Position numbers and translations under genes: made by a program. From the IMG/VR virus record IMGVR_UViG_3300033146_000813, positions 1 through 33,858 of that record: 33,858 nt of DNA; one strand, written 5' to 3'. The notes under the pieces were generated by a model, which saw only the letters and a program-made list of their open reading frames with translations, was not told where the DNA came from and did not search any database. Of this stretch, positions 23,193 to 29,521 are shown piece after piece (positions within the stretch are counted from its first letter, which is position 1; each line of letters begins with the position of its first letter). The stretch is from a virus.

Positions 23193-24284
23193 ATGAAGTT
23201 GAAGACACTATATAAAACTACGACCAAAGGTGCAATTCAGCAATACGATATTGAAACTATTGATGATACTTATATAGTGTCTCAAGGTCAAATTAACGGA
23301 AAGAAACAAACATATACTACACAATGTACACCTAAAAATGTAGGGAAGAAAAATGAAACAACAGGAGTAGCACAGGCAAAATTAGAAGCCTTAGCTAAGC
23401 ACGCAAAACAAATTAAAAAAGGCTATTCTACATCCCCAACTGCTCCTGTGACAGTCAATCTCCCACAAAAGGTACAAACATACTCAAAGCATAAGAAGAA
23501 GGTTATTTACCCTTGTTACGCTTCACCAAAGTTAAACGGAGTAAATGCTACTTATAGACTATCTAATGGTACAGTAGAACTTACTTCTAGAGGTGGGGAA
23601 CAGTATCCCTTAATAGAACAACATATTGACGATGTTAAACAAATTATGCAGTTACTAAATACGGATGAACTGAATGGAGAAATATACATTCATAAAGAAC
23701 ATTTACAAAATATAACTGCAGCTGTTAAAAAATATAATGAATTAACACCTTTATTAGAATTTCATATATTTGAATTGCCTAATATAGCATGTGATTATCA
23801 AAAGAAAATCAACATGTTAAAAGGAATCCAAGAAACAAATTTCGTTAAAGTTACTGACATTAGAGTGATGAGAAGTGAAAATGAAATTGATGCATACCAT
23901 ACATTATGCACTTTAGGAGAGTCCTATGAAGGCATAGTTATAAGAAATGGTAAAGGTGTATATAAACATAATCAAAGGTCTAATGACGTTTTTAAATTAA
24001 AGAAAGCATTAGACGCAGAATTTTATGTATCTACACATAAACTAGATAAACATGGACATGCAGTATTCTTGTGTCAAGCAGATATAGACAATCCTGAAAG
24101 AGTGTTTTGGGTTAAACTAAAAGGCACTAATGAAGAACGTTTAGAAATGGCAAAAGATGCACAACAATATCATGCTGAGTGGTTAACAGTTGAATATGAA
24201 ATGCTATCGAAAGATAATATCCCATTAAAGCCTGTAGGATTACATTTTAGAAAATGTAATGCTAATGGTAAGCCTTTAGAATAA
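23193..24284 (+). CDS. ATP-dependent DNA ligase with N-terminal WGR-like domain
   Basis: 363 aa. Residues about 1-78 resemble a WGR-type domain (YDIETIDDTYIVSQGQING, then KNVGKKNETTGVAQAKLEAL). The nucleotidyltransferase core begins with motif I, SPKLNGVNA (Lys 113; Asn replaces the usual Asp of KxDG). It continues with TSRGG (131-135), LNGEIYIH (160-167, motif III), YEGIVIRN (245-252, motif IV) and FKLKK (267-271, motif V), then an OB-fold ending in GLHFRKCNANG. It seals nicks on phage DNA, for example between lagging-strand fragments. The N-for-D change occurs in other phage ligases to my recollection, so activity is still expected. The WGR-like part may recognise DNA ends. Confidence 0.88.
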   Translation: MKLKTLYKTTTKGAIQQYDIETIDDTYIVSQGQINGKKQTYTTQCTPKNVGKKNETTGVAQAKLEALAKHAKQIKKGYSTSPTAPVTVNLPQKVQTYSKHKKKVIYPCYASPKLNGVNATYRLSNGTVELTSRGGEQYPLIEQHIDDVKQIMQLLNTDELNGEIYIHKEHLQNITAAVKKYNELTPLLEFHIFELPNIACDYQKKINMLKGIQETNFVKVTDIRVMRSENEIDAYHTLCTLGESYEGIVIRNGKGVYKHNQRSNDVFKLKKALDAEFYVSTHKLDKHGHAVFLCQADIDNPERVFWVKLKGTNEERLEMAKDAQQYHAEWLTVEYEMLSKDNIPLKPVGLHFRKCNANGKPLE

Positions 24285-24293
24285 AGGAAGTGT

Positions 24294-24821
24294 ATGAAAC
24301 ATATTAATTTATTCGGAGGGCCAGGTGTTGGGAAAAGCGTTACAGCAGCAAGTATCTTTGCAGACATGAAAATAAAAGGATATAAGGCAGAATTAGTAAC
24401 GGAGTTTGCAAAAGAATTAGTTTACTCTGAAGATTGGACTACCTTAAATAACCAGTTTATAGTAACTGCCACTCAACATCATAGGTCATTTTTATTAGAA
24501 GATAAAGTAGACTATGTAGTGCATGACAGTCCTATACTATTAGGAGTGGTTTACTCTACATTTAAAAATGAAACTAAAACACATTATGAAAATTTCATAG
24601 TAAGTCTATTCAAAGAGTTAAACTCGATAAACATATTTTTAGAGAGAGATTTAAAAAATACATATCAAGCGTATGGTAGAAGTCAATCAGTAGATAAAGC
24701 TATTGAAAAAGATAAAGAAATACTAGCATTGTTAGAAAAACATAAAATTGATTTTATAAAAATTCCTATAAAAAATGCTACAGAAATAATACAAGAAATT
24801 GTAAATAAAAATAAAGGATAA
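24294..24821 (+). CDS. P-loop kinase-like protein (NadR/AAA_28-type)
   Basis: 175 aa. FGGPGVGKSVTA (7-18) is the Walker A. VTEFAKELVYS (about 39-49), ATQHHRSFLLEDKVD (about 62-76) and VVHDSPILLGVVYS (about 78-91) match the AAA_28/NadR-like nucleoside-kinase layout, with FLERDLKNTY as the lid-type segment. In NadR this fold phosphorylates nicotinamide riboside. The phage copies are usually annotated only as ATPases. Coexistence with NAMPT makes an NAD-salvage link worth considering, but a nucleotide kinase or other role is equally possible. It ends AAA GGA TAA, forming the ribosome binding site of the next gene. Confidence 0.7.
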   Translation: MKHINLFGGPGVGKSVTAASIFADMKIKGYKAELVTEFAKELVYSEDWTTLNNQFIVTATQHHRSFLLEDKVDYVVHDSPILLGVVYSTFKNETKTHYENFIVSLFKELNSINIFLERDLKNTYQAYGRSQSVDKAIEKDKEILALLEKHKIDFIKIPIKNATEIIQEIVNKNKG

Positions 24822-24823
24822 AT

Positions 24824-25432
24824 ATGGTTGGACTAGAAATTGGAGGGCAAGCACCTAAATGCTCTATATGGGAACAATATGTACCTATTATAAAAAATGG
24901 TATACATACAGATGTCTATTTAACAGCACCTATAGAAGCTCCTGAAGAGTATAATGAGCTATGTTATAGATTAAACCACGCTTATGAGAATGAAACTATC
25001 ACTATTCATATTAATAATGGTGGAGGATGGATAGACTCAGGCTTCATGATAATTGATGCTTTAAAATCTACTAAAGCTAAAGTAACTGCAAAGTTATCAG
25101 GAACAGTGGCTTCTGCTTCTACTATAATTGCATTAGCATGTGATGAAGTAATAACAGCAGATCATACAGCATTTATGATTCATAACTACTCAGGACAGGC
25201 TTCTGGTAAAGGTAATGAAATTAAAGCACAAATGGAGTTTACTGATAAATCTTTAAACCAAGCATTTATGAGTATCTATGGAGGATTCTTAACAGAAAAT
25301 GAAATGGAACTTGTTATTGCAGGTAAAGACTATTGGCTAACGAAAGAAGAAGTGGAAGACAGATTAAAAGCTAGAAAACATGGGGATAAGGAAGAACTAG
25401 AAAAATTGGCTAAAGCTTACAAGGATAAGTAA
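24824..25432 (+). CDS. ClpP-like serine protease
   Basis: 202 aa of ClpP/crotonase fold. HINNGGGWIDSGFMIIDAL (62-80) is the oxyanion-side segment. SGTVASASTIIAL carries the nucleophile Ser 97 (G-x-x-A-S). MIHNYSG provides His 120. GKDYWLTKEEV near 167-177 provides a likely catalytic Asp (169), in the position of the D-x-x-x-T/S-x-x-E/A helix. There is no signal peptide. Phage ClpP-like proteins often act as prohead proteases, but those lie in capsid operons; here the gene is within the nucleotide/accessory region, so regulation or degradation of a host or phage protein is a reasonable alternative. Start two bases after the previous stop. Confidence 0.82.
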   Translation: MVGLEIGGQAPKCSIWEQYVPIIKNGIHTDVYLTAPIEAPEEYNELCYRLNHAYENETITIHINNGGGWIDSGFMIIDALKSTKAKVTAKLSGTVASASTIIALACDEVITADHTAFMIHNYSGQASGKGNEIKAQMEFTDKSLNQAFMSIYGGFLTENEMELVIAGKDYWLTKEEVEDRLKARKHGDKEELEKLAKAYKDK

Positions 25433-26814
25433 TGGAAACAAAATACAAAGTATTAGATACTAATATTCTTTTATTAGATGCAAATAATATCCATACATTG
25501 GGCGCTGATCAATCTATTATAGTACTTCCAGAAACTGTTTTGGATGAAGTAGATGCAAAAAAATCTGGGTATGGAGAACTTGCCTTTCAAGCACGTTCTG
25601 TAGGGAGACTACTAACTGCAGCAACGATGCTAGGTAAAATAAACATAGCAGATTTAAATATCAGTAAGATGCAATCTGGTAATACAGAAATATGGGTCGT
25701 ATCTTCAACTAATTATCCAGACTATAGTAGAGAAGATCCTAAAATTATTAATGATAGAAAGATCATAAATATAGCTGAACAATTGGTTAGAGTTGGTAAA
25801 AATATAACATTTATTTCAAATGATGTAATGTGTAGATTACGTGCCGATTCTTTAGGGCTACCTATAGGGGACATTAAAGATATTGAAAGTGTTGCATTTG
25901 AGTTTACGAAAAAATTAAAAGTACCTCAAAAAGTATTTACTAATGTGCATGGCACACCTATTATTCAAATAGACAATAAGTACAAACAAGAAATTTATAA
26001 CTATAAGTTTACAAGCGAAGAAACTTCACAAGTAAAACTAGCAATTATAAAAAATGGACTTATTAATGTTATAGGTAAAGATAGTGAAGCAGAGCTTAGA
26101 AGACAAGATATAAACCCTAAAAATTCAGGGCAATTATTCATGTCTAAAGCTATTCAAGATTCTTCTATAGATATAGTAGTTTGTGACGCTAAAGCAGGAT
26201 CTGGTAAAACACTAATAGCTTTATCTAATGCTATAAGACTTATAGGAACAAACTCTCCTTATGAGTCTATAACATATGTAAGGGCTTCTGTGAACGATGT
26301 GGAAGACCAAGAAGAAGTAGGGTTTTTGCCAGGGACTGTAGAAGAGAAGAATGCAATATATCTCCATCCTTTACATGACTCATTAGATTTTATAGTCCGT
26401 AGTAAATACACTAAAGGTAAATTAAAAGGTGCCGAGCTAGATGAAAAAGTAGCAGAAAATGTAAATAAACTAGTAACTAAGTGTGGAATTGTAGGAATGA
26501 CAGGACTGGGTATGAGAGGGCGTACTTTTCATAACACAGTAGCTATCATAGACGAAGTACAAAACATGTCTAAAAGTTCTCTACAAAAAGTACTAACTAG
26601 ATTCGGTAAGAATTGTAAACTAATTATAATAGGTTCTAATAATCAAATTGACCATCCATACTTAAACAAGTACACAAATGGTTTAAGTGTTATATTAGAT
26701 GCCTGTACACGTACTCACGGGTTAATTACTATGCATGCTGTAACATTAAGCAGAGTTGTTAGAGGTAAGATTTCAGAATTTAGTGAAAACTTATTTACCA
26801 GTGAAAAAACATAA
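25432..26814 (+). CDS. PIN-PhoH protein (PhoH2 type)
   Basis: 460 aa with two domains. The N-terminal PIN nuclease domain (1-150) has KVLDTNILL (Asp 9), VLPETVLDEVD (31-41) and FISNDVMCRLRA (128-138), providing the acidic cluster. The C-terminal PhoH ATPase (about 235-460) has CDAKAGSGKT (251-260, Walker A), EEVGFLPGTVEEK near 294-306, GMTGLGMRGRTF (355-366), AIIDEVQNMS (371-380, Walker B) and IIIGSNNQID. The combination matches PhoH2-type RNA helicase/ribonucleases. A role in RNA turnover during infection is inferred. The start overlaps the ClpP-like stop (TAATGG). Confidence 0.88.
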   Translation: METKYKVLDTNILLLDANNIHTLGADQSIIVLPETVLDEVDAKKSGYGELAFQARSVGRLLTAATMLGKINIADLNISKMQSGNTEIWVVSSTNYPDYSREDPKIINDRKIINIAEQLVRVGKNITFISNDVMCRLRADSLGLPIGDIKDIESVAFEFTKKLKVPQKVFTNVHGTPIIQIDNKYKQEIYNYKFTSEETSQVKLAIIKNGLINVIGKDSEAELRRQDINPKNSGQLFMSKAIQDSSIDIVVCDAKAGSGKTLIALSNAIRLIGTNSPYESITYVRASVNDVEDQEEVGFLPGTVEEKNAIYLHPLHDSLDFIVRSKYTKGKLKGAELDEKVAENVNKLVTKCGIVGMTGLGMRGRTFHNTVAIIDEVQNMSKSSLQKVLTRFGKNCKLIIIGSNNQIDHPYLNKYTNGLSVILDACTRTHGLITMHAVTLSRVVRGKISEFSENLFTSEKT

Positions 26815-26838
26815 CAAGAATATAGAAAAAGGAAATAC

Positions 26839-27339
26839 ATGATAAAAAACCCAATAGAAGGCATTATCGAATTCAATGAAAAAGCAGGACTACTTGACAA
26901 AGGATTAGACAGTTTTAATGAAGCAGCCTATATCTTAGAAGAAGGAATAGAAGGATTTGAAGCAGCATTTAACGGTGCTAACGATGATGGCACAATGGTT
27001 AAACCAGGAGACAAAAACTGGGTATCAGCAAGACAATGGGCATTAAGTTTAATGAATCAGATACATCAAGCATTTGAAGCACGTAACTTAGAGATGCCGT
27101 CTGAAGTTGCAGAGTTTGACAAAGCCATAGATGGTATCGTATTTAATGTAGGTAAACTCGCTAAAATGGGACTTACAGCAACAGATATAGTTAATGGAAT
27201 TAATGTTGTTAACGAGTGTAATATAGCTAAACTAGGAGGCCCTAAAGATGAAAAAGGTAAACAATTAAAACCTGAGAACTGGGTTGGGCCAGAAAAAGAG
27301 CTACAGCAAATACTAGACTTAAGGGCTACAAATGAGTAA
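26839..27339 (+). CDS. MazG-like all-alpha nucleotide pyrophosphohydrolase
   Basis: 166 aa, all helical. AAYILEEGIEGFEAAF (29-44) gives the E-x-x-x-E type metal-binding helix. EFDKAIDGIVFNVGKLAKMG (about 94-113) gives the second acidic helix (Asp near 100). The end, NVVNECNIAKLGGPKDEKGK and WVGPEKELQQIL, is the asparagine/lysine-rich tail typical of phage MazG/PRA-PH-like enzymes. Such enzymes hydrolyse NTPs, dNTPs or related nucleotides to monophosphate and PPi. Phage forms may trim dNTP pools or remove signalling nucleotides. AAAAGGAAATAC precedes ATG 26839. Substrate unknown. Confidence 0.7.
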   Translation: MIKNPIEGIIEFNEKAGLLDKGLDSFNEAAYILEEGIEGFEAAFNGANDDGTMVKPGDKNWVSARQWALSLMNQIHQAFEARNLEMPSEVAEFDKAIDGIVFNVGKLAKMGLTATDIVNGINVVNECNIAKLGGPKDEKGKQLKPENWVGPEKELQQILDLRATNE

Positions 27340-27550
27340 ACAAGAAATTAAAGGGTATAGAACCCTAACAAAAAAAGAAATAGAGCTTATTAATGAAGCT
27401 AAAGAAGTAGCTGTAGAAGTAGGAAAATTATGTGATAAAGTTGCATCATTTTCTACAACAGACCGAAGATGGTCTAGTATAGGTACTACAGATCTACAGA
27501 AGGGCTTTATGTCCTTAATTAGATCTATTGCTCAACCAGAAACATTTTAA
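27332..27550 (+). CDS. Acb2/Tad1-hairpin-like small protein (putative anti-CBASS sponge)
   Basis: 72 aa. GYRTLTKKEIELINEAKE at the N-terminus, a helical middle, and DRRWSSIGTTDLQKGFMSLI followed by RSIAQPETF at the C-terminus match the small phage family (formerly DUF7681) that I recall as the Acb2_Tad1_hairpin domain. Acb2 (T4 Vs.4 type) sequesters cyclic oligonucleotides and so blocks CBASS immunity. The match is by remembered pattern only, and ligand-binding residues were not verified. It overlaps the MazG-like gene by 8 bases. The MazG-like and Acb2-like pair may both act on nucleotide signals. Related proteins of unknown function exist, so activity is inferred. Confidence 0.62.
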   Translation: MSKQEIKGYRTLTKKEIELINEAKEVAVEVGKLCDKVASFSTTDRRWSSIGTTDLQKGFMSLIRSIAQPETF

Positions 27551-27559
27551 AGGACTAGA

Positions 27560-27760
27560 ATGAATAAACATGACGTAGAAGTAACAGATACACAGATTAA
27601 AAGAGGAATGAGTAGAGAAGAGGCGGCATATAGAGCTAAAGCTATTATGAACCAATACCAACAAACTCTTCGTAAAAATTTCTTTGATAAGTGGCTTCAT
27701 ACATTAAATTGTACAGAAGTAGTTAAACGCCTTGAAGACAGAGGCGCTATTAAACGTTAG
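27560..27760 (+). CDS. Small unrecognised protein
   Basis: 66 aa, not recognised. It is charged and helical (GMSREEAAYRAKAIMNQYQQ), with a C-terminal CTEVVKRLEDRGAIKR. AAAGGACTAG precedes ATG 27560. It follows the Acb2-like gene closely and precedes a hairpin, so it is the last gene of that transcription block if the hairpin terminates. Small size and position are typical of accessory, possibly host- or defence-directed, phage proteins. Confidence 0.65.
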   Translation: MNKHDVEVTDTQIKRGMSREEAAYRAKAIMNQYQQTLRKNFFDKWLHTLNCTEVVKRLEDRGAIKR

Positions 27761-27765
27761 TATAT

Positions 27766-27787
27766 AGTATCTTCTTAGGAAGGTACT
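27766..27787 (+). terminator. Weak hairpin between the 66-aa gene and helicase
   Basis: AGTATCTTC (27766-27774) pairs with GAAGGTACT (27779-27787) with one U-G pair and a TTAG loop, giving a 9-bp stem. The sequence after it (GTTATATTAATATAAG) is AT-rich but not a T-run, so it could be a weak terminator, an RNA-processing site or a stabilising hairpin. Confidence 0.35.
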
Positions 27788-27804
27788 GTTATATTAATAT
27801 AAGT

Positions 27805-27810
27805 TATAAT
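27805..27810 (+). promoter_or_regulatory. Possible sigma70-type -10 box before helicase gene
   Basis: A consensus TATAAT occurs at 27805-27810, 34 bases before the helicase ATG and after the hairpin. No good TTGACA-like -35 lies 16-18 bases upstream. In DNA this AT-rich a chance match is likely. Confidence 0.25.
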
Positions 27811-27844
27811 AGAATATAAGTAAATAAAATAATAAGGCCCTTTA

Positions 27845-29281
27845 ATGGCATCAACAAAAGAACAACAAGTAGCTATAGATAGTGCGGTTACTTTATTTAA
27901 TGAAGATAAAGAACAACTATTAAAAATAGCAGCAGTAGCAGGTGCAGGTAAAACTTACACTTTAATAGAATTATCTAAAGCTATCTCTCCAACTACAGGA
28001 CTATATTTAGCATATAATAAATCAATACAATTAGAAGCAGCAAAAAAGTTTAAAGGAACTTCTATCGTATGTAAAACGATACATGGGTTAGCGTATGGCT
28101 CTATAGTGAAAAAATATAATATTTCAGTAAAGCCTTTTACAGTAAGAGATATAAAAGAAAAACTAAGTATAGGTAGTAAACAATTCATAGTAGACATGCT
28201 AGAAAAATTCTTTCTATCTAACTCTACAGATATCACTCAATTTCTAGCAAGCAATAAGTTACCGAAAGAAACAACAACATTAATTTTAAAATACTACAAG
28301 CAAATGCTAGACGGTAAAATAGGAGGAGGGCATAGCTTATATTTAAAGCTATACCATATCTTTTTATCTAATGGAGAAATTAAACCACCACAAGTAGAGT
28401 TGCTCATGTGCGATGAATTTGGAGATATTACAGCATTAACAATAGAAATTTTTAAATTATTGAAAGCTAGGTTAAAAGTAGCAGTAGGAGATGCAGGTCA
28501 AAATATATATAGTTTTACACACACTATAGACGGATTTAAAGCATTAAAAAATACAGGTACACTATGTAAACTTACGCAATCATTTAGAGTGTCAAACTCT
28601 ATAGCAAAACAAATAGAAGTATTTTGTAAAGAAACTTTTGACCCTGAAATGGAGTTCAAAGGGAGAGATTTACCTAAAAATACTCCTATTGATTCTCACG
28701 CATACATTGCCAGAACAAATGCTACACTGATAAATAAGATGTTTGAATTAGATTCTTTAAATATAAAATTTAACGTAACAAGAGCTCCTTCTAATATATT
28801 CAGTTTAATCCTAACCTTGTCAACTTTAAAAGTAGGTAAACCTGTTTTTGATACTAATTTAAAATGGTTAGAAAGCGTTGCACGTAAGCATAATGAATTG
28901 CTAAAAATAAAAGGTGCACCTCAGTCTCTTTTACAATATATAAAGAAAGAGTACTCAGAAGACCGGGGAATTCAAGGAGCTATTTCTATAATCTTTACAC
29001 ATGGCACTGGTGAATTGTTTAGGATCTATAATGTAGCTAAGGATAATGAAAGTACTAAGCATTATACAACACTTACATCTGCACATGCTGCTAAAGGATT
29101 AGAGTTTTCGAAAGTTACTTTAATGGAAGATATGAATCTAGCAGTAACAGAAAGTAAAGAAAAGTTACGGACAGAAAAAAATCCTGATAAAATAGATAAG
29201 CTAGAAGAAGAATTTCGATTGTACTACGTGGCAATTTCGCGTAGCATGGTTGAATTATGTAATGCTAAACACCTTAAATAG
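27845..29281 (+). CDS. UvrD/Rep-like superfamily 1 helicase
   Basis: 478 aa. Motif I is AAVAGAGKTYTL (29-40), motif Ia is LYLAYNKS with a following KTIHGLAYG, motif II is LLMCDEFGD (186-194), motif III is VAVGDAGQNIYSF (212-224), motif IV is LTQSFRVSN (about 241-249), motif V is TSAHAAKGLEFSKV (about 412-425), and motif VI is LYYVAISRSM (about 462-471). The set is complete for a UvrD-type 3'-5' helicase. It is shorter than bacterial UvrD (~720 aa), lacking large inserts, as is common in phages. Likely roles are replication-fork restart or recombination. It is transcribed after an 84-base gap with possible regulatory signals. Confidence 0.88.
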   Translation: MASTKEQQVAIDSAVTLFNEDKEQLLKIAAVAGAGKTYTLIELSKAISPTTGLYLAYNKSIQLEAAKKFKGTSIVCKTIHGLAYGSIVKKYNISVKPFTVRDIKEKLSIGSKQFIVDMLEKFFLSNSTDITQFLASNKLPKETTTLILKYYKQMLDGKIGGGHSLYLKLYHIFLSNGEIKPPQVELLMCDEFGDITALTIEIFKLLKARLKVAVGDAGQNIYSFTHTIDGFKALKNTGTLCKLTQSFRVSNSIAKQIEVFCKETFDPEMEFKGRDLPKNTPIDSHAYIARTNATLINKMFELDSLNIKFNVTRAPSNIFSLILTLSTLKVGKPVFDTNLKWLESVARKHNELLKIKGAPQSLLQYIKKEYSEDRGIQGAISIIFTHGTGELFRIYNVAKDNESTKHYTTLTSAHAAKGLEFSKVTLMEDMNLAVTESKEKLRTEKNPDKIDKLEEEFRLYYVAISRSMVELCNAKHLK

Positions 29282-29311
29282 TATATTAATATCTTAATAG
29301 AAAGGAGGGCC

Positions 29312-29503
29312 ATGGATAATATAAAAGCGGTTGCTTACGCAGTTATAGCTGGTATTACATTAGTAATAGTTTTATATATTTCTTATATTGCAATACCATT
29401 AATCATACTTTCAATAGTTATGGTAGCTGTGTTCACGTTTAACAAAACACCATCATCAACATCAACAAGTAAACAAAATTTAAAAGTTCAAGTCAACTGG
29501 TGA
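29312..29503 (+). CDS. Small membrane protein
   Basis: 63 aa. A long hydrophobic region (VAYAVIAGITLVIVLYISYI, then IPLIILSIVMVAVFTF) forms two predicted helices, with a polar Ser/Thr/Lys-rich C-terminal tail. A strong AAAGGAGGG precedes ATG 29312. Its stop abuts, with no spacer, the stop of the converging gene on the other strand. Two-helix topology and high expression signals would fit a holin or an inner-membrane effector, but no lysis enzyme is next to it, so the role is open. Confidence 0.65.
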   Translation: MDNIKAVAYAVIAGITLVIVLYISYIAIPLIILSIVMVAVFTFNKTPSSTSTSKQNLKVQVNW

Positions 29504-29521
29504 TTAAAAACCATCCAGTTG
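29494..29521. repeat. Inverted repeat at convergent gene junction
   Basis: CAACTGG (29494-29500) pairs with CCAGTTG (29515-29521) across a 14-base loop that holds both stop codons. It lacks a following T-run on either strand, so if it acts as a bidirectional terminator it is atypical. Confidence 0.45.
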
